DNA of 64,000 nt from Hygrocybe punicea (Eukaryota; Basidiomycota; Agaricomycetes; Agaricales; Hygrophoraceae), in contig OY744468.1 in NCBI GenBank assembly GCA_963556145.1, forward strand, positions 248,001-312,000. The letters are read 5' to 3'. The notes below the pieces were generated by a model. It made no database searches and had not been told where the DNA came from. It saw only the letters and a list, made by a program, of their open reading frames with translations. Both the position numbers and the translations under genes were made by a program. Positions 31,340 to 43,754 of this stretch are shown piece by piece. Numbering within the stretch: position 1 is the first letter of the stretch; each line of letters starts with the position of its first letter.

Positions 31340-34300
31340 TCAATTGCTATCAATATCAGAGTAATTAAGCTCATCAGTAACATTTACAGTGGATGTAGGA
31401 ATAAATGAATCTGGCCATTCAACAGTTAAGCCATTTGCCATCATCACCGGATACCACTGTATTGCAAATGCACTTGCCAAGCTCTGGTTGATGTGTGCCT
31501 GCTTGGCCACATAGGCCAACACTCCATCTGCTAAATCTGCAGAAAGACCTGTGCGTTTCATACCTTGTTGTATCCACCACCTAGCCTTCTAATCCAGGAA
31601 CACAATGGACCGTCGCATTTCCTCCACCAACAATGTGACTTCTTCACTCCATCAGCTGGCATGGGCCTTTGACTTTGCCCACTCACAGCAAAGACCTAAA
31701 TATAATGAGAAGTCAAAGTTCATTGTGAAAGGATAAAAATTCCACATACAATCAGTAAGCTCAGCATCCGTCAACTGACTCACTTCTTGCGATGTAATAC
31801 TTGAGACCCCACTCTGGCGCTCAGCATGCCAGATCCACAATAATTCTCGAGTGCCTTCAGCTTCATCTTCACCTTTCCCTGGCCCTCTGAGGTCCTCATC
31901 TTTCAGTGGCCATAAACGACTTTGTATATCACAAAAGGGATCCAATGAAACCAAGGCCAAGTGAGCTGCCCAATAACATTCTGCACTGCTTAACATTTTT
32001 TCTCTGAAACGGTTGATCAGAGCACGTGCCCTTGTTGATGATCGTTGGCTTGGTCCAACCTGCTTTGTCTTGTAATGGCCCAACCCCATCTCGATACAGA
32101 GTTGACGTTGTATGTCAGACAATGCATCTTCCGCTTGTGCGTGCCGGAGACATTTTTCTATATCTCCTAGTCCTGGAAAGCATGAAGACCGATGGGCAGG
32201 CTGCAAGGCTAAAGGGAGTTTCAGTGGGGTGAGCTCAGGGTGTGTGGATGATTGCTGCCGAAGGTCATTGTGCGCATCTGGTGAGAGCACCGGCATGTAT
32301 ACGTTTCTGACCTCAATCCACCCATTGATGCGACGCTGTAAGACATTGCATTTCTCCTCCAAGTTGGCTTCCTCATTTGTAGTCGTCTTGCCCTTTGCTT
32401 GTCAGGCAAGGGTCCTTCTAAATGGAACGTTAGTTGGAATTGAACAAAATTAAATCACTCACTGCTGATCTTCTAAGTCTAGGCCAATCTGCAGGAATGC
32501 AGCTGGCAATGTTTCATGTGGCCACCCTTCTGCTTGAACCGCTGCAGCCTCTTCCTTAGCTAACTCAAGCTGGAGAGTTGTCATTGATGTGCCTGGATAC
32601 CCGAATCAATCAACGGTGGCTTATCCCAGGAACGGAACTTACTTGTGATTGGCTCCACATAGGGATTTGGCACTGTTGGATCAGCATTCCAGCATTTGAC
32701 CATTTGCTCCCACTTATCCGTGACATGGGGGGGGAATGTTGCATTGAATTCTTCATGTCACTCTTGGTGCTTCTTTGACATTGTAATCGCAGTTTTAAGC
32801 TGGGCGAGTAGACTTGTGCCTTGATGACTAAGTCATGGTTGACAAATTTTATCACTGAAGGCACATACCTAGGCCTATGATCTTATGCCAATTCCAAGCC
32901 CTCGTGTGATCATCAATTGTATTAAGCTGTGCCCCTGGTCTCATTTCTTTGGTGCTCATGCTGATGGGATTAATATGTGCCCACCAGCGCTCTGGCTCCT
33001 CTCCATTTGTCCAAGCCATATATGGGAGGAAGTTGAGTGAGAAACGTGTCTGACACAGAAGGCCATGAGCGTAAATGTGAAATTTAGGGATCACAAATAT
33101 AGTTGACTCCAGTGTTTCCCGAGCTATGCACATTGCTGCCAGCAATTGAGACATTTGCTTGGTGAGGTTGTGATACCACTGGCAGGCAATATCATATGAA
33201 AAAAGGAGCCATATATTGAGCACTCCAATTAGCGTGAAGAAGAGGATGAAGTCCATGTTGGCATATCTTGGGATTCCTGGCAATTAGCTTAGGCCAAAAC
33301 ACAATCAAATAAAACAAACCGTTCTCCTTTCTGTAAATTTCCCATCCCGTTTTTCCGAAGAAGGCCATGTTGGGCACAAAGGACACCACCAACTCCAGTC
33401 ATGGCATACCCTTGTGAGAACTGGGTATTGGCATGATCAACCACATGTAAATCAGAATTGCAAAGATTGGGCTATTGGAGGGTGCCAGTTGAGCATGCAA
33501 GCTTAGATGTTTCAATCTTATTACCTCAGCAAGGTGACTGTACTTCTCCAGATACTCCTGGTAAGGTTCTTCAGGGACCAAATAACCCCAGTCATCACCA
33601 AGGGGAGGATCATTCTTGACTCCACGATCCTTGTTCTTAAGATGAAAGTTTGCATCAACAGTAAGACCAAGATGGTACAACCACCTGAAAGAATGAGTCA
33701 GAAAATGAAATCAAGACTAAATACAACGTACTTTTGATTGGCTGGTGCAGCCTCCCAGTCAGGTGGAAGGTTGCGTCCAGGATAGGGACAAGTGGGACAT
33801 TCCACTGCACATTCTCCAGGATTTGTCGCAGCAGCACCAGCTGGGTCATGTCCTTGACCAGCTCGTTTCAGAGCTTTGAGGTGATGCCAGATGTGGATCA
33901 CAATCAATAATTGCAGATAACGATTCTAACAATAGACTCAATTGAGCCATACAGGGTTATTATGCTCCGATGAGAATACTCACCTTCAACTTCAAGAGAC
34001 CAGTGTTATTTGTCTTACGTGCGACTGCATTGTAGAAGTCATATGCAGAAAATTTTCCCTGAAGTGTTAACAGATGGAAGGTGTTGAGTACATCAAATGT
34101 AAAGGCGGTCTGTGGGTGCACGATGGTAGCAGGGAATAAATGAAACTGGAGGAGTTGTATATGGCTGCATGAGCCTCTAGACAAGTGATGACACTTGCAG
34201 TACCTCAAATTAATGGTGTGGAGCCCAGAAATATCCATGACCACAAAGTTTGACTGTAGTGGGCTAGGGCTGGGGCAACGTGATCCATTATGCCCAAGCT

Positions 34301-34963
34301 GAATGACTAAGCCAAGTTGTTGGAGGGTGGCATCTTCATAGAAAGATCCTGTCCAGTGCTGCAGACCATAATCTAACAAAATATAATGAAGGGTCAAGCA
34401 CAACTTACATGAATGCGATGAAATGGCAAATGGACATGTTGGTCAACAAGGCAGTTTTGACAGTGATGCCGGTGATAGACACAATCATGACATGTGTAAT
34501 CTGCTGTGCCTGCACAATCCTGAACACCTTCACAGGTGATTGACCCAAGGCCTTCACGTCCTTCATGATGAAGCATCTCATCAAGGTACACTTGTCGATA
34601 TGGAAGCCACTCTGCAATCAGGCGATACTAGAAGAGGACATTTAGTAAGTCCTTAGCATATAGGGTAGACTCACTGGTGCTCTCTTGGCTTTCTCGCAAT
34701 AATCATCATTTTATACTTCCCCGGGCATCTGTAAGTCTTTGAAAATATTGGGGTTCTGTGCATCGGTTCCAGAATTAGGCGAAGGAGAGAGTGGTGGAAT
34801 GAAGGGCATCTGATCTTCTGATAATGTATGTGATGTTAAGGCACCAAGCCAACCATTGGCATTTCGATGAACCTTGACAGTGCAAGTCACAGTAAGGTGA
34901 TCTGCCAGGGGGGCAAGAAATCCTGGCAGAGATCGAGGACTTCTTTTTTTTGGCTATGGGCAT
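31340..34963 (-). pseudogene. KDZ-superfamily transposase with CxC2 cluster, one in-frame stop
   Basis: From N to C: VTCTVKVHRNANGWLG; a cysteine cluster at about 34590-34400 (SITCEGVQDCAGTADYTCHD then CVYHRHHCQNC) of the CxC2 type; LTVDANFHLKNKD; VDHANTQFSQGYAMTGVGG; NLQKGER spliced to YANMDFILFF; FSYDIACQWYHNL; VIPKFHIYAHG; NGEEPERWWAHINP; RAWNWHKIIGLG; a long helical C-terminal part ending near 31340. These are the signatures of KDZ (Kyakuja-Dileera-Zisupton) transposases, large DNA elements of Agaricomycetes. Several clear introns join in phase (for example 33517-33464 and 33300-33259, approximate). A TAA at 34713-34711 and a probable shift in an A run near 34945 break the N-terminal part. 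No terminal inverted repeat was identified. Confidence 0.88.
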
Positions 34964-36290
34964 TGAGTTTTGAACTTGAAGCTGTTACAAGCTGTGCTCG
35001 TTTCTGTCATTGTTGGAACGATGGAGAGTGGGCGCTGTGGTCAACTGAGGTGTGAAACCATGTGATGGAGTTAAAGTTCACTCATTTGGCCAGCCACATT
35101 TCCAGTCTATCATAATAGCACTTTAACGACTCCCAACTTGCCTCCTGCCACATTCCCACTCCCAACCACCTCAGCAATCATAGAAACGAGGATTGCTATG
35201 GCTACGACGATTTGCTCTGACACCGCCACCCCTGGATGCCCCAAAAACCGAGTAGCAGGGCCCCCGACTGTTTGCAACCAATGGCCTCAAACATTGGAAC
35301 GAGCAGCAGCGGATCAGGCACATGGTAACGAAGATGACGAGAGAGATGTGGAAGATTGTCCATGGTGATGTAACTGCAGACGGCGTTGTTGTCGTCGAGG
35401 TACCACAACCATAACCACTGCCGCTAGTGTCCACACATACCTCAATGGCGGGGACCTATCAGGAGCAAAATGGATGGCAGGGACATTGGTGACATCCAGG
35501 GTGACGTCCCAACCATTGATATCGGTGCTGAAATGCATGAAGGGCCTTGGGAGGTCCCAATTGCGCAGATGAGTGCCCGCCCCCTCCTACTCTTTTCCCC
35601 ACTTACTGACCACTTCCCACCATTCATTTGAGGTTGGAACCATTCCCTACTCTGTCCTTTACTTCAGCTGTCACCAATCTCATTTCCTCGCTGCATGCCA
35701 TCACACTGCCTCCCTCCGCTGTGGTTGCCCTTCGCTGCCCCCGGTCCTTCCCTCCCTCCAGTCACCCTCCGGCACTCTTCCTCATCTACAATTGAACCAG
35801 TGCGATGCCTCTGCTAAGGTACACACTCGCCCATTTGGTGGCGTATTCCCTGCCCCTTTTCTCTTTCTTTTCTTTGTGTATTTTCATGTATATCATCCTA
35901 TGTATAGTATGTGTAGCAAAATAAATAATTTTATGTGAAAAGTTTGAAAATGACAGCGGGATGGTAAATAAATTGAGCTTGCGGTCAGCCATGGCAAGCA
36001 TGAGCAATGGACAGTTAAAATGGTTCCGTGCTGTGCTCTTAAGATCTATGATTTGGATTCCTAATGGGTGAAGGCTTAGTGAGATATGGCAATAAAATGG
36101 AGCCGAAATTGAGTTTTATTAACACTGACTACACATTTGGCACATCACCAAGCGTTATTAAGGACCAAAAATCCTGTTTTGTAATGCATCATACTAAAAC
36201 AAATTGGGCTGCTGAAGACTGTTTATTGATATAAACAAAAAGACAGGCACAACATCACTCATCCTTTGCCATCACACCTCGTCTCCCCCA
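34964..36290. other. No gene supported
   Basis: Open frames on both strands between 35138 and 35640 overlap each other and have no recognisable domain. A pyrimidine-rich zone lies at about 35640-35800. The stretch may include the terminus of the KDZ element. Confidence 0.4.
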
Positions 36291-36302
36291 GACAATGGAC
36301 CA

Positions 36303-37955
36303 AATAAAGGATGGCATCGCAACTGATCAGCAAGCGAAGACTGAGAAAAGTAAGGGTGGATGGAAGGGATGGGCTACCATTGAGCAAGACACATGGCTGC
36401 GCAACCAGGTACCAATGTATTTTGCTGCACAAGCATGCAGGCCTTGAGGTTTATCAGCGTTTTGGCCTCAGCTGTGGGAAGGTTGGTTTTCATGCTGGCC
36501 AGAAACCACGCTGGGTGCAGTCGCGTTGGGTGCAGGTAGTCCTGTGGTTGCATCGGCTGAGAGTAATCCTGCGGCTGTGGAAAATGAAAGCAGCATGTCC
36601 ACCATGACCGATGAAGTGCAGGCTAGGAAAATGGTTAGGAAATGCAACCTTTGAATGGGGATTTACTTACTTATAGCTTTCCCAGCATATTAAACAATGG
36701 TACAACAATCATACACGTGGATCAAATGCAGGCGCAAACTCAGAACCCCGCAGGAAGATTCTTGACCTGAAGGGGAAAAAGACTAAATGTCTTCAGGCTA
36801 TGCAGGTTTACTCTCAGCTCTACTACAAAAAAAACTGAAAGAAGAGATTGCTAATCGATGGGCAGACCATTTGATAACTCACCCAGAAGAGGCGACGCAC
36901 ACTAGTCCCACCCTCAAGTTTCACAACAAGATCATCAAAACTCTCTTTGAGCAAGAATCTGCGGAGATCAAAGCCAAGGTTGAAAGGTGCCATGAAGAGA
37001 GGTTTGGTGAGGAAGAGCTAGATGGAGAGGAGATAGAACAGGCCAAAGTTGATGTTGCAAAGGCTGTGGCATATCAAAAGTAAGCGTTTCACACAATGCC
37101 AAGTCACAGAGACCGTGACCTAAGGAAACCTGCCTGGTAGGGCTCAGAATTGTCTTGCATTGTCAATGACACATATGCTGGAACAACTAGAGGTGGAGAC
37201 TGGATTGGTTGGGACCGTGTTGTTGGGTGGACCTGAGCCCAAGCGAGGGGGCCAGATAGTCTTACTGAGGTAAGTGCATTGAACCAACGGTATCCCTGTT
37301 GCACTCACATAGGACTGTCCTTGTGTTCAATTAGCTTTCATTGTGGAAAAATGCCTCTGGGATCAGATTTTGCCAAGGTGTATGCAGGTTGGCATGAACA
37401 CGTGGAGTTGCCTTTCATCACTCATCTCAACAAAATCTTCCGTGAGTCTGCGATCCTGGCTTTGAAGCACAATGACCTGACCATCTGATAGCTGCAAGGA
37501 CCTGTGAGTCGCATATGCTCCCAGGTACCCTTGGTGCAGTGGTGGATGAAGAAGTTTCCAACATCTCTTATTCGGGTACTCCCAATTCAGGCATTCATTC
37601 GTTCAACCAAGAAAACATGGCTGCAGGAGATGGCATTGACATAGGCAATGTGAGTTCAATGAAGACCAACAGGAGAGAGCTCAAACAAGAGAAGGCTGGT
37701 GGCAAGTCTCAATACGAACTAGAAAGGGAGAGGAATATTACGAGGAACAAGACGCTCCTTGAAAAGGTGAACAAAGAGTGGAACACTCGCCTTGAAAGGA
37801 AGCAGAAGGAATTGAGTAAGGAAAAATCTGCAATGTAAGTGGCTCACTCCATTGCAATGCTTCTCACTGAACAAAATGCATTTCACATCAGCACAATCCA
37901 TGATGATAGCGGCAGCCTGAGTGGTGCAACAACAGACAATGTCATGGTTACTCGG
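36303..37955 (+). pseudogene. 5' part of a split Agaricomycete repeat-family gene
   Basis: The frames read WKGWATIEQDTWLRNQVPMY and LSAFWPQLWEGWFSCWPE (with a TGA at 36445 between), then QHIKQWYNNHTRG and KILDLKGKKTKCLQAMQVYS. After a frameshift in an A run near 36830 comes ANRWADHLITHP, then GLVGTVLLGGPEPKRGG and a charged coil (YELERERNITRNKTLLEKV). These blocks follow the order of a multi-copy Agaricomycete protein family of unknown function found in repeat DNA. The frame breaks off in DNVMVTR at 37955, where an LTR begins; the gene resumes at 43755. Confidence 0.65.
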
Positions 37956-38194
37956 TGTGGTGAACGCGGCCTTTGTAGGCGTGGATTTGGGGTGTGCAAG
38001 TTCTTGTCATTGGGGTGAAAACCCAAAACTCAACTTGTTTGCATGTATGTACACAAAACACTATAGGTACTGTATAGTATCTATAAAGGGAGTGTATGAA
38101 GGAAATGGAAAATAATCAAGAGAGGGGAATGCAGAGGGAAGGGGGATGAAGGAAAATAGAAGAATACGTGCTCACAGAGATATGGATCTCTACA
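37956..38194. repeat. LTR of outer element, left copy
   Basis: It starts TG and ends CA. It is almost identical to 43516-43754, differing at a few positions mostly near the start (for example GAACGCGG against GAATGCGG). Confidence 0.9.
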
Positions 38195-39175
38195 TCCACA
38201 GGGGACTCTAATAATGACTGCCCTCAGTCATAAACACAAGGATAATAAAGAAATAAAAAAAAGGGGAGGGAACGGAAGTGGGTGGGAAAATACTCGAAAT
38301 AAAAAGAAGCAACAGATTCTCAAACCAAAAATCTTTTCTCCAAGTTCTCTAACCTCTCTAACCTCTCCTGCTCTAGCTTCTGGGTGGCCCTGATGGCGAA
38401 CATAACTAGGTTGGTAACGATTGATGTTTCTGGCGGTACTTTGTTGGTGAAAGGGGACTCGTTGGGCTTGAGCCTGAGAAGTGCCTCGACTAAGATAGAG
38501 ACGGGTATTGGGGTCGGAGGTGATGAAGGCGGAGGTGATGTCGGTTGGACACCATGATATCCTACAAATATCGGCTCGTTGGGTATTGAGGATGGGGACT
38601 GGGGAGGCAGGGGCGATGTTGTTCGGGTGATCCTCTGGCCACACGGGGCTCCGAGAGGATGGATGTAGTTGCGGTCGGTCGGTAATGGTTGTGAAATGAT
38701 AGAAATGGTGGTGCTCAGTGAATCTTCTGGCCACACAGGGCTCCGAGAAGATGGGTATCGGGGGCGGACGGTGGAGTAGTAGATCTAGGTAGATCACGTG
38801 ACCTTCCCACAGTTTGATGCAGTAGATAGCCTTGTTTGGTAGTCAGTGGAGATTCTAGATTTAGCCTTAGCTTCCGAGCCCTGCGATCCGCTCGAGGACA
38901 CTCTACGTGTCCAATGGATGAAGGCGAGGTTGATGTCAGGTGTGGGGACTTTGTTTGGGACTGGAGAGGTGCGTACTGAGGCATGGGGGCATGAATGAAG
39001 GTGTGGGGGCTGGTGTGCATGGTCGTCGTTGGTCGTGGCTGGTGGAATGCGGAGGTTGAAGTGGGGCACAGTGGTGAGGTCTCGATAACAGTGGGGGCGG
39101 CTTGTACGTGGTCCTGGACAGCAGTATGGTTCCCTGGAAGGTCGAGCGAGGTGGGGGTTGGTCCAATGAAGGCAC

Positions 39176-41336
39176 TGTAGTGGTTGTGCCTGACAGATCA
39201 CGTGACCAGATCCTTAGTCAGTAGCACTTCCAGATGTGGTAGTCAGTTCATCTTCCCATCCATTCAGACCTTTTCCATCGAGTCCTGCGTGAGCCCTGGA
39301 GAGGTCCCTTGGGACCTCTCCAACGTGGTGATGAGAGTGTTTTTTGACCCACGCACCTCTTTTTCCCTCGGTTTCTCACTCCTGACGTTTTTTTTCTCGC
39401 GAGACGACTCTTTTCGGCCTCACCACCCACTGCTGCGCAACCGCGGATTTTCCCTTCATCCACGGCCATACAACACTCCAGTTACCCCCCGGCACTCATG
39501 TTCAGCTCAATAGGGCCCCGCGTCGCCCCGCGTTGACCCAAAAACGCACCCGCGACCCTTCTCAACACCCAAGCGGCAGGCCACGTCACATTCGTGACCC
39601 CCCCATTTTTTCATTTCATTGTTGTTTTCTTTCGTCATTCCTAGCCCCAGGGAGGCTCATCCGACCCCATGGACCCTCGTTTGACGTACCGGAGCTGCGC
39701 GCTCCCCTACGCCACCCCGAATCCACGGTCGCAGACCTTTTTGGTCACACCACGGATCCGTCGCGCCCCCGTGTTGGACCCCCATATTTTCGTTATCTCA
39801 AGCCCCACATGGCCCCATTCGACCTCCCGTGCCCTCGTTCCACCGGCCAGGACCCCCCGTTCCCGTTCGTTGCACCAAACGAGCCAGCACCGTCGTTTTC
39901 AGACACCCCGGCCATACTCCACGTCACCACCACGTCGACATCCCGTGTCCCCGTTTCCCGTGGATCCCCACCCCAACCCATGCTCATCCAACCCCCAGCA
40001 CCCACGTCCCACATGCCAGAGCCCCCTGTCGCGCTCCGTTACCCCAAACGAGACCGCCCCGCCCTTCTTGGTGACCCCGCCACGTCACCCCAACATTGCG
40101 ACTGCGTTTCTCACCATCCCGGCCCCACGCACACCCGTTATGTCCCCCGCGCCCACTCTCGACGTTGAAGAACCCCCATCCGCCCCACGCTGCCTCAAAC
40201 GAGCCCCACCGCCGTCTTTGGTGGACCAGCACCACACTCCCCACTGCGTCGACTTACGCGGCCCCATGCCCACTCGTCAAGCTCACGCCCGACCCGTTTA
40301 TCACCCCAGAACACCCTACGTCTCATCAACGCCCCGAACGAGCCATCCCCACCGTGTTTGGACCCCAACGCCGTCTCATGTCACCACCCTGCGACTGCCT
40401 ACTCCGGCAACCCCACCCCACTCGCGCACGTTCGTTAGGACCCCCGACCTCGTTCCCGACCCCTCGCGACCCCACCAACACCTTCCAGAGCCCCACGCGA
40501 AGAGATCCCTCGATGCCGGCGCCAGCTCTAGCGCCCTAGTACATATTCTTTCTTCAATCTCTATTTCCTCCCCCTCTATTTCCTTCTCTGTTTCCTGTCC
40601 TCGGTTCCTTTCCTCTCTGTTTCCTTCCTCTCTATTTCCTTTCCCTCAGTTTCCTTTCCCTCGTTTCCCCTGTCTCTGTCTCTGTTTCCCCCACAATTCA
40701 GTTTCATTATTTTTCTATGCCCTTGATCTGTCACCTGGATACCAGATGCTACCCAACCGAGTTACCCAACGAGTCACCAGAACCAAACAAGCACCGACCA
40801 AGAACTGCGAACCGAGAACCTGCGATACGAGAACCGAGAGAACCGAGAACCTGCGATATGAGAACCAAGAACCTGCATTATGATTATGGATCAGTTTGGT
40901 CATCTACCACCACTGTTTTTCAATGGACGATATGGTCCCGCTCCATGAGATGGAGGACTGGGAGTCGTGACTGAGGAGTTTTGGAGAGCTGAGAGAGAGA
41001 GTCTAGTTTGGTCATCTGCCACCACCGATCTTCGATGGACGATAGGGTCCCGCTCCATGTGATGGAGGACTGGGAGTCGTGACTGGAGAGTGATGTTGAG
41101 AGATTTTGGAGAGCTTTTTTGGTCAGTTCAGTCTTGTTTTTTGGTTTTCTGCTAGCGATGAGGGCGTTGCTACAGAGAAGGGGGGCACTTGTAGTGGTTG
41201 TGCCTGACAGATCACGTGACCAGATCCTTAGTCAGTAGCACTTCCAGATGTGGTAGTCAGTTCATCTTCCCATCCATTCAGACCTTTTCCATCGAGTCCT
41301 GCGTGAGCCCCGGAGAGGTCCCTCGGGACCTCTCCA
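39176..41336 (+). mobile_element. Inner LTR element, 2.2 kb, non-autonomous
   Basis: Direct repeats of 147 bp (39176-39322 and 41190-41336) start TGTAGTGG and end CTCTCCA, with only a few differences. After the left LTR comes acgTGGTGATGAGAG, a plausible primer-binding site. Just before the right LTR is a purine-rich tract (GAGAAGGGGGGCACT), so the element reads plus. The interior has a Pro-rich open frame (39669-40883) built on about 150-bp repeats (PNETAPPFLVTP type), a pyrimidine tract (40553-40710) and a duplicated block of about 115 bp (40887-41085). There are no enzyme domains. It resembles a small LARD or TRIM and sits inside the repeat array of the outer element. Confidence 0.75.
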
Positions 41337-43515
41337 GCGCTAGAGGTTGGGTATGTCGAGTTGGTGGAGGCACGAGGCGGGTTGGCGTGGGATGGCGTTG
41401 GGGCTTCGATAACGGCAGGTGTGGCCTGTATTGGCTCGGGACTGGTCGTGTGGGGGTCTGAGATGCGGTACAAGGTCGTGGGTGGTCTGTTGGACATGTG
41501 GATAGCCGGGGATGTCGAATATCCGAGGTCGCGAGGCCGGGTGACATGGGAGGTGGCTGAGTTGCTGTAAACGCACGGGATCGATTCATTCGGGGCGTTT
41601 GAGGCAAACGGGAGGCTGTCCAGGGTGTTGGATGGTTGACTGGACATGTGAGGGGCCGGGGATGTTGAGTAAACATGGTTGCGAGGCCGGGTGACGTGGG
41701 ACGTGGTTGGGGACTTGATAACGGTGGGGATGGCCTGTGTGGGCTCGCGACGGGACCTGTGGTGCTCTGGTACGCAGTACATAGGCATGGGTAGCCCAAC
41801 TGAGGTGGAAGAGCCCAGGGACGTCGAGTACGCGGGGTCACGAAATGGGATGGTGTGGTATGCGCTTGAGGCGTCGATAATGGTGGGGACGGCTTGCATG
41901 GACTCACGAGGGATGCCGTAAGGTGCTGGAAAGTTGTACGAGGTGGCAGGATGTCCAACAAAGGGGGGCGAGGCTGGTGACGTCGAATATGCATGTGCAT
42001 ATGGCGAAGTGACGTGGCATGGCGTGGGGAGCTCGAACGCAGTGGGGATGGCTTGCACAGACTCGCGAGTGGCAATGGAGGGTGCTGGGATGTGGTATGA
42101 GGTGGCGGGCGGTCCAATGAAGTGAGGCGAGGCTGGGGATGTCGAATAGGCAGGTCCGTGAGGTGGAGTGACGTGGCATGCGAGTGGGGTCTCGATAATG
42201 GCAGAGGCGGCTCGTGAGGGCTTGCGAAGGACGGTGGGGAGCTCTGGGAGGCCGTACGCAGTGGCAGGTAGTCCAACGAAGGTGGGAGGGGCTGCGGGTG
42301 TCGACTTGCTGGTGGCATGAGGCGGGTTGGCACGACCAGCGGCCGCATCATCCCAACGGTGCGGGAACGGCTCATTAGGGGCACTGAAGGTGAAAGGGGG
42401 GTGTACGAGCACGTCAGGGACGTTCTGTGACATGGTACGAGGCCGGGAGATGCGGGAGGCTCGGGGTCGCGTTTCTGATGTTGTAGGGCCTGGGACTTGA
42501 CAGACTGGGTCCACCACAGCGACAACGTCATGCGTGGGGGTGCTGGGGCCTGTGCGGACGTGTACGAGGTGGTTCGCGGGGGGTAGACGTGTTGTGACGC
42601 GGTTGGTGGCCTGGATACACGGGTTTGTGATTGGTGACGTGGCACGTCCGATTCGTTGAAATGGGGTGGGAACGGCTCGTCTGGGACGTTGGCGGCGAAC
42701 GGAGGCTGTTAGGACATGAAACGGGGGCGTTGGAGGTCAAATGTGGGTGTGCCGGGTGGGGTGTCACCATGATGGGGCACTGCGTGTTGTTGGTAATCTG
42801 AGACAACAGAAAGCGGCCATGTGGGCTGCATCTGGCATATCGAATCTGCGTACGTAGTTCCATTGAGTTTAGAGGGGGCGTGAGGGGGTGTCCAAGCATT
42901 GTCTGGCGGCACCGGAATGGGTTGGCAGCGGGTTTGATGGGTTGGAATATGCTTTCCCGCGTGGGACCCTCTGTAACGACTAACTGGTACGTACTTTTGT
43001 CCACAGGCACAAAAACCTTCCCTTTGCTTCTCTTTTTCACCTAATCCAACCTGTAGTTCTTCTAGTTCTCGAACCCGACTCGTTTTGGATACTTGTGCTA
43101 CACTTGGCGTATTTTTGTCATTTTTGGGGTCTTCGGAGGCAGAAGTCAGGCGGAAAACAAAGGAATGGAAGTAGATGGTGATGTAATACATGAGAACATA
43201 GGAAAAAGAGAGAACGAAGCTGAGGAAAATTGACAATAAATGAAAGTTGGGTTCGTCAGCATGTGACGTGTCACTGGCTCTGGGACTTGCGAGGGGGAAC
43301 GGCTGCCATCGGGGAGGCGCGAGAAACCTATAAATAAGCAAGTGGAGGCTGGATAACATCTTCAGGAAGCTTTTGAAGCTACGAGGTGATGACGAGGCAT
43401 AGGAAATCTTTTTTTGCAGCCAAAAAAGAGGGTTATTATGCCAAAAGTGGCAAACAGGGTATAGAAATACAAGGAGAGTGAAGTGAGCTGACAGATCCTC
43501 ACGGTGGGCTCCAGA

Positions 43516-43754
43516 TGTGGTGAATGCGGCCTTTGTAGGCGCGGATTCAGGGTGTGCAAGTTCTTGTCGTTGGGGTGAAAACCCAAAACTCAACTTGTTT
43601 GCATGTATGTACACAAAACACTATAGGTACTGTATAGTATCTATAAAGGGAGTGTATGAAGGAAATGGAAAATAATCAAGAGAGGGGAATGCAGAGGGAA
43701 GGGGGATGAAGGAAAATAGAAGAATACGTGCTCACAGAGATATGGATCTCTACA
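43516..43754. repeat. LTR of outer element, right copy
   Basis: Same length and boundaries as 37956-38194. On the minus strand this is the 5' LTR. Confidence 0.9.

Larger units (their letters stand above)
37956..43754 (-). mobile_element. Outer LTR element, 5.8 kb, apparently non-autonomous
   Basis: Two near-identical 239-bp direct repeats (TGTGGTGAA... to ...CTCTACA) bound the element. Inside the right LTR, read on the minus strand, TCTGGAGCCCACCGTGAGG begins with a TGG two bases in, as a tRNA primer-binding site would, so the element runs minus. Internal minus frames hold a stretch at 42709-43614 (REGFCACGQKYVPVSRYRG) and a long Pro/Thr/Ser-rich region at 41228-42645 with repeats of about 155 bp. 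No reverse transcriptase, integrase or protease motif was found. A second LTR element (39176-41336) is nested in it in the opposite direction. Flanks suggest an imperfect 4-bp duplication (TCGG/TTGG). Confidence 0.78.

Noticed and set aside
41228..42645. A CRISPR-like or structural-protein reading of the 155-bp repeats
   Set aside because: Units are long, contiguous and diverged, lie inside an LTR element and have no spacer pattern; the organism is a eukaryote.
37956..43754. A clean 5-bp target duplication for the outer LTR element
   Set aside because: The 5-mers CTCGG and TTGGG differ; only an imperfect 4-bp duplication fits the reading frames.
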